A DNA stretch of 64,000 nucleotides from positions 7,435,175 through 7,499,174 of the forward strand of contig NC_134032.1 of NCBI RefSeq assembly GCF_964204645.1. The letters run 5' to 3'. This DNA is from Tubulanus polymorphus. Its lineage: Eukaryota > Nemertea > Palaeonemertea > Tubulaniformes > Tubulanidae. Every line of letters begins with the position of its first letter. Within the stretch, counting starts at the first letter, position 1. Positions 41,431 through 51,168 of the stretch are shown here, in pieces. The notes beneath the pieces are model-generated. The model was given only the letters and a program-made list of their open reading frames with translations. It was not told the DNA's origin and did no database searches. Both the position numbers and the translations under genes were made by a program.

Positions 41431-41955
41431 CTAATGTACTTTTATTTTATCGATCAAAATCTAAATTGGAATCAACATGTTAATTATTTAAATTCTAAAC
41501 TGAATAAAAATTTATTCCTTCTTCGTAATCTCTTACAACCATGGGCTAAGCGTTTAGTTTATAACAGCTACATCCAATCTCATCTAGTTTATGCCTTACA
41601 TACATGGGGACCAATGTTATCTAAATCTCAAACCAACTCTATTTTCAAACTACAGAAAAAAGCTGTAAGATATATTGATAATGCAGGTTTCAATGCTCCG
41701 ACGAATCCTATATTCAAAAAATACAAAATTCTTAAGTTCAATGACCTAATTCAACTTGAAATAGTTAAATTTGGATATAGTTATATTAACAAAAACCTCC
41801 CAAAGCCGATTCTTAACTTCTTCAAATCTAATGACCAACACCATTCATATAATACCAGAAGGAAAAACCTACCTCGTGTTTGTGATCACAAGTCCACCCT
41901 CTACCATAAATCTATTTACGCCCAAGTCCCAATTGTTCGGCAAAACCATTCGAGC
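41430..41955 (+). pseudogene. LINE reverse-transcriptase C-terminal fragment, cut by the minisatellite array
   Basis: The frame reads FIDQNLNWNQHVNYLNSKLN, then RLVYNSYIQSHLVYALHTWG and LQKKAVRYI, the characteristic post-RT region of CR1/Jockey/L2-type LINEs (YLG-(V/I)-x-D-x2-L-x-W-x2-H, then Y-x(3)-xH-x2-Y-x(4)-WG). The 5' part and RT core are missing. At its 3' side the frame runs straight into the 30-bp array without a stop until 42030, so the array or its carrier truncated the LINE between about 41935 and 41972. Confidence 0.75.
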
Positions 41956-41971
41956 ATTGCGGATGGTTACC

Positions 41972-43880
41972 GTCCCGTGAGAGGACCCGAATCAACACAC
42001 TGTCCCGTGAGAGGACCCGATTTTAAATAATGTCCCGTGAGAGGAGCCGAATCAACTTACTGTCCCGTGAGAGGACCCGATTCAACACACTGTCCTGTGA
42101 GAGGACCCGATTTTAAATAATGTCCCGTGAGAGGACCCTATTTTAAATACTGTCCCGTGAGAGGACCTGGTTCAACACACTCTCCCGTGAGAGGACCCTA
42201 TTTTAAATACTGTCCCGTGAGAGGACCCGATTCAACACACTGTCCCGTGAGAGGGCCCGATTCAACACACTGTCCCGTGAGAGGACCCTATTTTAAATAC
42301 TGTCCCGTGAGAGGACCCGATTCAACACACTGTCCCGTGAGAGGGCCCGATTCAACACACTGTCCCGTGAGAGGACCCTATTTTAAATACTGTCCCGTGA
42401 GAGGACCCGATTTTAAATGCTGTCCCGTGAGAGGACCCGAATCAACTTACTGTCCCGTGAGAGGACCCGGTTCAACACACTGTCCCGTGAGAGGAACCGA
42501 TTTTAAATAATGTCCCGTGAGAGGACCCGATTTTGAATACTGTCCCGTGAGAGGACCCGAATCAACTTACTGTCCCGCGAGAGGACCCGGTTCAACACAC
42601 TGTCCCGTGAGAGGAACCGATTTTAAATACTGTCCCGTGAGAGGACCCGATTCAACACACTCTCCCGTGAGAGGACCCGATTCAACACACTGTCCCGTGA
42701 GAGGACCCGGTTCAACACACTGTCCCGTGAGAGGACCCGGATCAACACACTGTCCCGTGAGAGGACCTGGTTCAACACACTGTCCCGTGAGAGGACCCGA
42801 TTTTAAATACTGTCCCGTGAGAGGACCCGATTCAACACACTGTCCCGTGAGAGGACCCGATTTTAAATACGGTCCCGTGAGAGGACCCGAATCAACTTGC
42901 TGTCCCGTGAGAGGACCCGGTTCAACACACTGTCCCGTGAGAGGAACCGATTCAACTTACTGTCCCGTGAAAAGACCCGATTTTAAATAATGTCCCGTGA
43001 GAGGACCAGGTTCAACACACTGTACCGTGAGAGGACCCGATTTTAAATACTGTCCCGTGAGAGGACCCGAATCAACTTGCTGTCCCGTGAGAGGACCCGG
43101 TTCAACACACTGTCCCGTGAGAGGAACCGATTTTAAATACTGTCCCGTGAGAGGACCCGATTCAACACACTCTCCCGTGAGAGGACCCGATTCAACACAC
43201 TGTCCCGTGAGAGGACCCGGTTCAACACACTGTCCCGTGAGAGGACCCGGATCAACACACTGTCCCGTGAGAGGACCTGGTTCAACACACTGTCCCGTGA
43301 GAGGACCCGATTTTAGATACTGTCCCGTGAGAGGACCCGATTCAACACACTGTCCCGTGAGAGGACCCGATTTTAAATACGGTCCCGTGAGAGGACCCGA
43401 ATCAACTTGCTGTCCCGTGAGAGGACCCGGTTCAACACACTGTCCCGTGAGAGGAACCGATTCAACTTACTGTCCCGTGAAAAGACCCGATTTTAAATAA
43501 TGTCCCGTGAGAGGACCCGATTCAACACACTGTCCCGTGAGAGGACCCGATCTTAAATACTGTCCCGTGAGAGGACCCGATTTTGAATACTGTCCCGTTA
43601 GAGGGCCCGGTTTCAAATAATGTCCCATGAGAGGGCCCGATTCAACACACTGTCCCGTGAGAGGACCCGATTTTAAATACTGTCCCGTGAGAGGACCCAA
43701 ATCAACTTACTGTTGCGTGAAGGAACCCGATTTTAAATACTGCCCCGTGAGAGGACCCACTTTTAAATACTGTCCCGTGAGTGGACCCGAATCAACTTAC
43801 TGTCCCGTGAGAGGACCCGATTCAACACACTGTCCCGTGAGGACCCGATTTTAAATTCTGTCCCGTGAGGGGACCCGGTT
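41972..43880 (+). repeat. 30-bp minisatellite array, left (about 63 units)
   Basis: Each unit has a nearly constant 20-bp core TGTCCCGTGAGAGGACCCGA and a 10-bp tail drawn from a few types: TTCAACACAC, TTTTAAATAC, ATCAACTTAC, or a GG-starting variant. Since 30 is divisible by 3, long open frames appear (CPVRGPDSTH-type), but these are by-products. A block of about 16 units is duplicated at a 510-bp offset (42541-42990 versus 43051-43500). The last units near 43830-43880 lose period and grade into unique sequence. Confidence 0.95.
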
Positions 43881-43967
43881 CAATTCACCGTTCAATTCAA
43901 GTTGGTGAGTGGACCTTTATGACAAATAGTGAATATTGGTGGAATATTTCTCTATTTTGATTTATAG

Positions 43968-45006
43968 GTGTCCGGCGAACGACAGGACCTAGACGACGAC
44001 GTGGACGATGATATTTCAAACGTGAGTCAAAAGTTGTTGCATGAATACTTCAATGTACAATATGAAAAAATGATCGAATATTGAAAAAAATTATTTTACT
44101 GTATGAAATTACAGGTGTCCGCAGAACACGGCTGGCTTAGATTGTATGACGACGTCCTTGATATACAAAATCGCACCGAGGCAGAACAGATTAAAATCAG
44201 TATGAAGTTATCACTCAAAGAGTCACATCTCCGTCAGAGTGCAGAGAAAAGGCTTCAATCTCTAGTTTCCGAATCCAATCTGAATATTGTGTCGGTCGCG
44301 GATGAAAGCTGCTTTTTTGCAGCTGTTGTCGAACAATTGAGGCGAGAAAACGTTGACATAACAGCACATGAGCTACGAGTAATGGCTGTTTGTAAGTAAA
44401 TTAAAAACCCATTCATATATCAAGACAGCACTACAATAACTATTATATACACATATTATGGTTTGCTTCGCAGGATGGGGCTGATAAGGCCGACTTTCTG
44501 GAGTCTCATCTGACATGGCCATTATATCTTAATAAAATGAGACAAAGAACCACCTGGGCCGAAGCTTTAGTTGTCCGTGCCACAGCTGACTGTTTAGGGA
44601 GACCAATGGTACTATATACCAGTTCAGAGCAGTCAAACATCAATATGATAGATCCTGTCGAATGTAAAAATGCTGAACCCATCTTACTAGGGCATATTCA
44701 AGATATTCACTACGTTGCCCTAGTAGAAAGGAGCTATATCCCAAGACGACACGTGTCAGTCGAGAAACAGAGGGTAACCTTGCGGCCTAACCCACGGAAG
44801 ACGGTAAGGTGATAGTATATGCCACCCCTTCTGACTATGTATCTGAAAAATACAGCCATCAAAAGCCTTGTTCATGTCAGCTAAGGGTTAATTAATTGAA
44901 TTTCATAGCGTCAAAGTGACAGTTACCTCTGGGAACCGCAGAAAAAAAGAAGACGGGTTGTCGATAGAGGAATCTACTGCGTTTGCAAGAAACCAGATGA
45001 TGGAAG
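43968..45006 (+). pseudogene. 5' exons of a broken gene with OTU cysteine protease domain and half a PHD-like finger
   Basis: Exons 43968-44021, 44115-44391, 44474-44803 and 44909-45006, each with AG...GT(A/G)AG borders. Exon 2 has the OTU catalytic core VADESCFFAAVVEQL (Asp 44301, Cys 44310). Exon 3 has WAEALVVRATADCLGRPMVLY, PILLGH and the partner motif IHYVALV (His 44708), the usual C-terminal OTU elements. Exon 4 ends RGIYCVCKKPDDG, the first zinc ligands of a PHD finger, then donor GTAAAG in phase 2. The remaining PHD residues are absent; a Polinton follows. Exon 2 ends in phase 1 whereas exon 3 is open in phase 0, implying a one-base indel or a wrong border. OTU domains are deubiquitinases and also occur in several large transposons. 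An upstream start exon was not found (the array lies there). Confidence 0.65.
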
Positions 45007-45156
45007 GTAAAGCTTAATTATATCATATGATATCAGGCTGTTGTTTTAAGATTCAGTCGTCATTGTCGAAAAAATCTTTTACCTTCACTTTCACTTTCAC
45101 TTACCTTCACTTTCAAAATTTTCTGCATTTGAATTTTACGAAGTATTTGCAATGCG

Positions 45157-45843
45157 ATGAATGTAGTAATGGAACCAGAACAACCACAAATTATCAATAT
45201 TACAAATAACACTGGTGTTATAAATATATACTACAAGAAGTGTTCTAAATGTGAATTAGATAAATCATTAACAGAATTTAGTAAGCGTAAGATTAGCAAA
45301 GATGGTTTTCAATATTGCTGTAAAACTTGTTTTAAACTATATACCAAACAATATCGAGAAGATAATATAGAACATTATAATTATTAAATGGCAGAATATA
45401 TGAGAGAAAGATATCAAACAGATCTTAATTTTAGATTGAAACAATGCTTAAGATCTAGATTAACACAATTATTCAACAAAGAAACACATTCAGAAACATT
45501 ATCTAATTTGTTGGGTTGTTCAGATGAATTTTTCAAATCATGGATTATATTTCAATTCGATGATAAAATGAATATAGATAATTATGGGGATTATTACCAT
45601 ATTGATCACGTGTTACCAATATCTAAATTTAACATGAATGATGAATACAATAAAAAACTTATTTGGGGTTGGAAAAATTTAAGGCCTTTAGAAAAGAAGG
45701 AAAACATAATTAAATCTAATAAACTAGATTTACAGTTATATTTAGAACAGTTAACAAAGGCAAAGAAATTTATTGATCAATGGAACAATAATCCAAATAA
45801 TGAACAATACGTTGAGGAATTTGATATCAAGGATCCGAAATGA
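45157..45843 (+). pseudogene. HNH endonuclease with N-terminal zinc ribbon, split by an in-frame TAA
   Basis: The first segment (45157-45384) encodes YKKCSKCELDKSLTEFSK and CKTC, a four-Cys zinc-binding head common in HNH enzymes of large DNA viruses and virophages. TAA occupies 45385-45387. The same frame then continues to 45843 with a basic region, LLGCSDEFFKSWI, DHVLPISKF and WKNLRPLEKKENI, the HNH-type core (YHIDHVLP and N-L-R-P-L). Both halves belong to one family architecture, so the stop is read as a nonsense mutation; reinitiation at the ATG right after the stop could still make the catalytic half alone (151 aa). It is the outermost gene at the left edge. Similar homing-type nucleases can promote spread of the element; its role here is inferred. 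Confidence 0.8.
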
Positions 45844-46146
45844 CTTATCTGGACAGTTATAACTACTGCTCCTAATAGATAAACAAAAGTAGTGAGATAT
45901 CAAATAGATTTTAAATAAAAAGTATTTAAAAAACAATAACTTCAACCAGCTTGTGAATTCTATTATATTTTTAATATTTTCTTTTCAAAAAAGAATACTT
46001 TATATCACAAATAAAAAATACTTAAAAAAACAATAACTAATACTAAAATTCTTTACCTTTAACTAAGCTAGTATTAATCTAAAGAGATACTGGTATCATT
46101 TGAAGAATACTTATAATATTTTTTTTGCTTTTTTCCTCTAATATAA
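45844..46146. other. AT-rich intergenic region with a duplicated motif
   Basis: Two approximate direct repeats of AAATAAAAAGTATTTAAAAA plus CAATAACT occur at about 45914 and 46010. The final 30 bp carry T-runs and end TAATATAAATG, the start-proximal box shared by virion genes of this element. No other gene is seen. Confidence 0.6.
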
Positions 46147-46749
46147 ATGTCAAAGAAATCTAATAAGAATAGTATTGATATTGAAAAAACATTAGATGAT
46201 TTGGGTATAATTGATAATAAAGATACAGTTGTAACTAATTGTGCTCAAGTTAATTGTAATATTGATTATGAATACTATTTATATTGTAAGCATCATCTAG
46301 AACTATTGATTGCCGGTGGAAAAACTAAAGAGTTTTTAACTAAGACTATTACTTTTCAAGAATTAGATGTTATGAAACCAGATAAAGTAATAAAATATTT
46401 TAAGATTTATGAAAAGGCAAGATTAGCTAAAATAAATGATTCTATTTCAGATGGTATTGTCAAATGTTATTCAAAATTATGTAACCAGTTAATACCAATT
46501 AATGATGAAAATAAATTATATAGTGATTTGAAAAATGACTACTTAGTTATGACTGAATTACAAAAATGGGTTGGATATGCTTCATTTCAATTAGGATCGG
46601 TTATGACATTAATTTCTACTGGCGTCATAACATTTTCGAACATCAAGCCTATGGAATATAAATCAGGTAAGAACGAAACAGATGTACTACAACCAAACGT
46701 CGAAACAGAAAATGAATCAGAAGAAAAATTAACTAAAATAAATGAGTGA
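46147..46749 (+). CDS. Polinton hypothetical protein, 200 aa, one membrane segment
   Basis: Starts at ATG within AATATAAATG preceded by two T-runs, the same leader type as the capsid-block genes. The protein has a cysteine-containing N-terminal half (NCAQVNCNIDYEYYLYCKHH) that could bind metal, a helical middle, and one hydrophobic segment near residues 145-168 (VGYASFQLGSVMTLISTGVI). The tail is acidic and Asn/Glu-rich. Its stop overlaps the next start (ATGAGTGA), implying coupled expression with the 129-aa gene. Not recognised; the membrane segment suggests a virion or host-membrane role. Confidence 0.75.
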   Translation: MSKKSNKNSIDIEKTLDDLGIIDNKDTVVTNCAQVNCNIDYEYYLYCKHHLELLIAGGKTKEFLTKTITFQELDVMKPDKVIKYFKIYEKARLAKINDSISDGIVKCYSKLCNQLIPINDENKLYSDLKNDYLVMTELQKWVGYASFQLGSVMTLISTGVITFSNIKPMEYKSGKNETDVLQPNVETENESEEKLTKINE

Positions 46750-47131
46750 TGGCGTTAAGAAAAAGGTTAGATCTGAAAAACAAATTAAATGGGCAAGATA
46801 TTTAGGTAAAAGATCTTCAGAATTAAAAAAAGCTAAGAAAAAGAAATTAACTGATATAAATGAATCACCTGATATTGATTCAAATAATAATCCATCTGAT
46901 TCTTCTAATGCTGGAAGTAATTATAAATTATATATTACAATTGGATTAGTAACAGTTATTATATTATCCGGTGTAATATATAAATCAAAATTCAAATCTA
47001 ATGATAGAGATGATTCCAATGACAATCGGAAACTTAGTTATCCGTGTACAGACAGTAAACCTATCATACCAGAAAATAAGTCAAATCATAAAGCCATTGA
47101 AACTAAATCTAAATTATTATTAATGGATTAA
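46742..47131 (+). CDS. Polinton hypothetical single-pass membrane protein, 129 aa
   Basis: Begins with a very basic N-terminus (KKKVRSEKQIKWARYLGKRS, then AKKKKL), a Ser/Asn/Asp linker, and one clear transmembrane segment at about residues 60-80 (YKLYITIGLVTVIILSGVIY), followed by a charged tail. Small basic membrane proteins of this design occur in many Polintons. It overlaps the upstream gene by 8 bp and lies 6 bp before the integrase. No specific function can be given. Confidence 0.7.
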   Translation: MSDGVKKKVRSEKQIKWARYLGKRSSELKKAKKKKLTDINESPDIDSNNNPSDSSNAGSNYKLYITIGLVTVIILSGVIYKSKFKSNDRDDSNDNRKLSYPCTDSKPIIPENKSNHKAIETKSKLLLMD

Positions 47132-47137
47132 AATAAG

Positions 47138-48229
47138 ATGAAAAAAGAACAATATTTAAGAGATTTATATTATAACCCAGAAAGTGAAGTATCATATTCT
47201 AACGTTTCAGAATTATGGAATAAAATTAAATCTGATAAAGAAAATGGTGGTATAAAATATAGTGAATTGAAATCATGGTTACAAAATCAACCAACATATC
47301 AAATCCACAAGAAAATGGATAAAACTTATTTAACAAGAAAAGTTATGGTTTCATATATCGATCAACAATGGCAAGCAGATTTAATTGACATGAAGAACTT
47401 AGAGGAATACAACAAAGGATATTTCTGGATACTGAATGTTATAGATATATTCAGTCGATACGCATGGTCAATTCCAATCAAAAATAAAACTGGAATAGAA
47501 GTTACAAATGCTTTTAAATCAATATTTAAAGAAGCTATTCCAGATAAGATACAATTTGATGAAGGTAAGGAATTTTATAACAAACATTTTAAAAAACTAT
47601 TATCTGATAACGATGTAGACTATTTTTCAACACACTCAGATAAAAAAGCATCTATTATAGAAAGATTTAATAAAACATTGAAAACTAGAATGTGGAAATA
47701 CTTTACTGCTAATGAAACATATAAATATATCGATGTGTTAGATGATTTAGTGAAAGGTTATAATAATTCTAAACATAGTTCTATAAATATGAAACCTATA
47801 CAAGCTAGAAAAGAAGATAATCCGGAAATAGTTTGGAATAATTTATATGGAGCGTTTGTTACACATGATTTCGGTGAACCTAGATTCAAAATTGGACAAC
47901 ACGTAAGAATATCTAAATATAGAAAAACCTTTTATAAAGGTTATACTCCAAATTTTACTGAAGAAATATTTAAAATTAAAAAGATAATATTAACTAAACC
48001 TTTTGTTTATAAATTAGAAGATCTAAAAGATGAAGAAATATTAGGTTATTTCTATGAACAAGAATTATCACTTGTACCAAATCCAGATGAAATAGAATAC
48101 AAAATAGAAAAAGTATTGAAAACAAAAACTCTTAAAGGAAAAAAGTATTCTTTGGTGAAATATAAAGGATACGATGATAAATTTAATGAATGGATTTTAT
48201 CTAGTAAAATTAAAAGAATATATGAATAA
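47138..48229 (+). CDS. Polinton integrase (rve fold) with C-terminal chromodomain
   Basis: Retroviral-type integrase, 363 aa, catalysing insertion of the element's DNA. The DDE triad is visible: Asp81 in QADLID, Asp141 in IQFDEGKEF and Glu175 in IIERFNKTLK, with the neighbouring VIDIFSRYAW typical of the family. The C-terminus (about 320-363, YKIEKVLKTKT...LVKYKGYDDKFNEWI) is a chromodomain, which in Polinton and Ty3-type integrases is thought to guide insertion by binding modified histones. No clear N-terminal HHCC zinc finger is seen. The frame is intact. The start follows TTAAAATAAG, a box closer to the polymerase-type leader. The last 8 bp overlap the ATPase gene. Confidence 0.95.
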   Translation: MKKEQYLRDLYYNPESEVSYSNVSELWNKIKSDKENGGIKYSELKSWLQNQPTYQIHKKMDKTYLTRKVMVSYIDQQWQADLIDMKNLEEYNKGYFWILNVIDIFSRYAWSIPIKNKTGIEVTNAFKSIFKEAIPDKIQFDEGKEFYNKHFKKLLSDNDVDYFSTHSDKKASIIERFNKTLKTRMWKYFTANETYKYIDVLDDLVKGYNNSKHSSINMKPIQARKEDNPEIVWNNLYGAFVTHDFGEPRFKIGQHVRISKYRKTFYKGYTPNFTEEIFKIKKIILTKPFVYKLEDLKDEEILGYFYEQELSLVPNPDEIEYKIEKVLKTKTLKGKKYSLVKYKGYDDKFNEWILSSKIKRIYE

Positions 48230-48833
48230 AGATTTATTTATATTTGAACCGCATAATATGTTAGTTACTGGAGTAACCAATTGTGGTAAAACACATTTCA
48301 TATTAGACTTGTTAGAAACTATTTATAAGAATCATTTTGATAATATAATATTATTCTGTCCTACTTATGAAATGAATAAAACATATAATAGAGATATAGT
48401 TAAGATGAAAAAGTTTATTATATTAAATCCTAAAACAGTAAAAGAAAATTTAGATAATTGTATAAAAATAGCAATTGATACTTATAAAGGATCAAATACA
48501 TTATTCATTATAGATGATTGCGCAAATTTACATGATTCAAAAGTTAGAGAAAGTGAGTTATGTTATCTAGCTTTCTCTGGAAGACATTTTGGGATAACAA
48601 CATGGGTTTTAAATCAAAGATATAATTCAATTGTTAAAGACTTTAGGGATAATATAGGATTTCTAGTTTTATTTTATAACAAAGATAAAAAATCTATGCA
48701 ACAATCATTGGAAGAAAATCAAATTATACCTACTGAATTACATGATGAATATATGAATAAATTAAAGAATAATCAAGGTTCAAAATTATTACTGAGACTA
48801 CAATTTCCCTATGAATATAAATTTATAAAATAA
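48222..48833 (+). CDS. A32/FtsK-like genome-packaging ATPase
   Basis: The frame is open from 48174, but the ATG at 48222 is preferred: it gives the usual N-terminus just before the P-loop and a short 8-bp overlap with the integrase stop. The protein is then 203 aa. Walker A is GVTNCGKT (17-24), Walker B is TLFIIDDC (93-100), and a downstream LNQRYN segment fits the arginine/sensor region. This family packages DNA into capsids in Polintons, virophages, adenovirus-like and nucleocytoplasmic large DNA viruses. Its presence with capsid candidates supports a virion-forming ancestry. Frame intact. Confidence 0.9.
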   Translation: MNKDLFIFEPHNMLVTGVTNCGKTHFILDLLETIYKNHFDNIILFCPTYEMNKTYNRDIVKMKKFIILNPKTVKENLDNCIKIAIDTYKGSNTLFIIDDCANLHDSKVRESELCYLAFSGRHFGITTWVLNQRYNSIVKDFRDNIGFLVLFYNKDKKSMQQSLEENQIIPTELHDEYMNKLKNNQGSKLLLRLQFPYEYKFIK

Positions 48834-48850
48834 CTATTTGTGTACCTATG

Positions 48851-48942
48851 TATTAGATACCCTATTAGATACCCTAATACCTGATACCCCATTAGATACC
48901 CTAATACCTGATACCCTAATACCTGATACCCTATTAGATACC
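48851..48942. repeat. Short tandem repeat ATTAGATACCCTA / ATACCTGATACCCTA at the strand switch
   Basis: Alternating 12- and 15-bp units, about seven in all, fill the gap between the ends of the convergent ATPase gene and the zinc-finger gene. It may serve as a bidirectional termination region; this is inference from position only. Confidence 0.75.
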
Positions 48943-49031
48943 TTAAATACTTAAAACCCCCTTTTTTATTTACTATTATTTTATACAATTTTCAACTAAT
49001 ATTATTATTTGAGTTAAATATAATTAATATC

Positions 49032-49850
49032 TTAATCACTTTCACTATCACTCTCCAATTCACTATCAGGCCCTAACAATTTATTCAAATGCTCTACCGA
49101 ATCTACATCAATAGTTGTTTTATTTTTATATTTTTTCATCCTTTCTACCGCATCATCAATAGTTTCTTCTTTATGTTTCATAGAATCTTTATTATCAATA
49201 TCTGTAACTATATCACCATGTGGGCGCCGTATGGCAGCATTTTCATTATTATCTTTATTAGTGTTTGCTCCTAATATTTCATTTACAGTGTTTGGTTTTA
49301 ATATTTCATTAGCATCGGTTAGATCTAATTCATCTTTATTAGGTGTTGCTAATAATAAATCTTTATATAATTCTTTACCATTTACTTTTTGATTTGAAAC
49401 AAACTTTGTAACATATCTAAATGGGTGTTCTATAAATTCTCTTAAACCAACACGTTCTATAACATTATTTATATGTACCTTTGTATTCATATGTTTATTC
49501 CAATTTGATGGAGCGTTTGAAAATTCACCTTTACAATAATCACAATAATTTCTATTTTTACTAACATTTAATATTATTGCATTATTATATGTAGAAGGTA
49601 TTACATTATTAGATGTAGTAGGTATTACATTATTAGATGTAGAAGGTATTACATTATTATCAATTACATTACTTAAATTATCAACAACTTCACTTTTATT
49701 ATTATCGATTTCTATTAGTTTAGTTTTATAAATTTTGAAAATAGGATCAAATATCAAAGCTATATTACAAGGTATTACATAATATAAACCATCATTATTT
49801 TCATGTGTATCGATGTATGGAATATGTTTATATACTTTACCTCCTTCTAT
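49032..49850 (-). CDS. U1-type zinc-finger protein whose start codon reads ATA
   Basis: The frame runs from a stop near 49853 to 49032. The expected start at 49850-49848 is ATA, within AATAAATA, exactly where other genes have AATAAATG. The following codons (IEGGKVYKHIPYID) look like a genuine N-terminus, so the start codon seems to be mutated; full length would be 272 aa. No ATG occurs before the finger. Residues near 100-125 hold a C2H2 finger of the spaced U1 type (NYCDYCKGEF...NKHMNTKVH), also present in the polymerase N-terminus. Three to four copies of a roughly 10-residue NVIPSTSN repeat precede it. The C-terminus is acidic. It might bind nucleic acid; function is unknown. Confidence 0.65.
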   Translation of the reverse strand: MEGGKVYKHIPYIDTHENNDGLYYVIPCNIALIFDPIFKIYKTKLIEIDNNKSEVVDNLSNVIDNNVIPSTSNNVIPTTSNNVIPSTYNNAIILNVSKNRNYCDYCKGEFSNAPSNWNKHMNTKVHINNVIERVGLREFIEHPFRYVTKFVSNQKVNGKELYKDLLLATPNKDELDLTDANEILKPNTVNEILGANTNKDNNENAAIRRPHGDIVTDIDNKDSMKHKEETIDDAVERMKKYKNKTTIDVDSVEHLNKLLGPDSELESDSESD

Positions 49851-49882
49851 TTATTATATATATTTATATTAAAGTTAAAATT

Positions 49883-51130
49883 TTAATACATAACACTATC
49901 TAATTGTGAATTTACAATATTTAATTGCGCGTCAGATATAATATAAATGTGCATTTTAAAATTTTTGATTCCTTTATTCTTTGTCATGAATAATTGTATT
50001 CCATCTTTAGTGTTTTGTAATTTTTTTCCAGAACCATGTTATGAATTATCCTCTGTTGTTCTAAAATCTAACCATAATGCATATTTATTGCCGGTATAAT
50101 AATCAATTTGGTTAATGTTACAATTTTCAGATGATTTTACTTTTTCATTCATAAAATGTTTTCTAATTTCTGGCCATTGATCAATCATTCTCATTCCTTG
50201 ACAAAATATTTTATTTGCTATTCCTTCGATAGTTATTTCTACTTTTGTTATTTCAGGATTATAATAATTATCAACATTTATTGCGCCATTAGTATATGTT
50301 GCAATGGTAAAAAATATTAATATACCTTTAATAGATCTTCTTGGGAAGTTAATATTCTCATTAATTATTTCATCATTTGCATTAATAGTTACGGTTTTAA
50401 ATTTATCAATATAATCATATAATAATGAAAATCCTTGATTGTATTGAGTTTGAATTATACTTGAAATATTTTCATCAGTTACTGTATCATATTCTAAACA
50501 TATATTCGATAATTTATAACTCATATCTTTAACAACGCTAGATAATACAATTTCATTTACAGGAGCAAATGTTATTTCGAATATAACGTCTTCTTGAATT
50601 GCGTATTTATATAAAGGTGCATTATTATTTATCAATTCAAGGTCTAATGGAATTTTATATTTGCTTCCATATATACTTTTTATCAATTCATCTACAGCAT
50701 TAGTTAATATTGCGCTATTAGCTTCTGATCTTAACTTATTTTGGTTTTCTGATTGGATGCCTTGAAATATCATATTATTTCTATTTTCTTTAGTTAACCA
50801 TAAATCTTTATAATGCATGAATAAATTATAATCATCTAATGAGAAAACTGTTTCTGGACCAATCTTTATTGTTAACTTTTTAATCAAATATCTTCCAACA
50901 TTATCAACAACATAATTATTATTATTACCGATTACTTTTATATCGGCCGATAAATAAATACTTTTTGGAACATAAAAAGTATTTTTTGTTAATCGAGGGA
51001 TTCTAACGTATAAAGTTTCATCGGGATTAATATTTGAAGGGTTATGAGTAATTATACGATGTGATCTCTCTGCTTTAATAGCATTAGATATTCTAGAAAT
51101 CTTCGAAGGATTGATATAACTCCCACTCAT
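49883..51130 (-). pseudogene. Major capsid protein candidate (double jelly-roll), in-frame stop near the C-terminus
   Basis: The 363-aa open part starts at ATG 51130 after CTTTTTGTTAAATAAATG. It has a conserved Polinton-type N-terminal motif (ETLYVRIPRL followed by FYVPKSIYLSADIKV), beta-rich sequence throughout, EDVIFEITFAPVNEIV in the middle, and RRSIKGILIFF, all as I know them from the capsid family of animal Polintons. TAA at 50041-50039 interrupts the frame. The same frame is then open for 51 more codons (to a stop at 49885-49883) with plausible beta-strand sequence, so the gene seems to have lost its C-terminal strands through a nonsense mutation. Assignment is by motif and context and would be settled by structure prediction. 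Confidence 0.75.
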
Positions 51131-51168
51131 TTATTTAACAAAAAGATTAATTATTTATTTTTAATCAT

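Noticed and set aside
42127-43854. Long plus-strand ORFs made of CPVRGPDSTH-type repeats
   Set aside because: They are translations of a 30-bp minisatellite whose period is a multiple of three. Equivalent ORFs appear on the other strand and in the right array, with no start context or splice signals.
41972-43880. CRISPR-like array (constant repeat plus variable spacer)
   Set aside because: The 10-bp variable parts come from only a few recurring types, the context is eukaryotic, and no cas genes are present.
44474-44803. Single-exon gene starting at the ATG at 44537
   Set aside because: OTU motifs continue upstream of that ATG and in the previous exon, so it is an internal methionine of a spliced gene.
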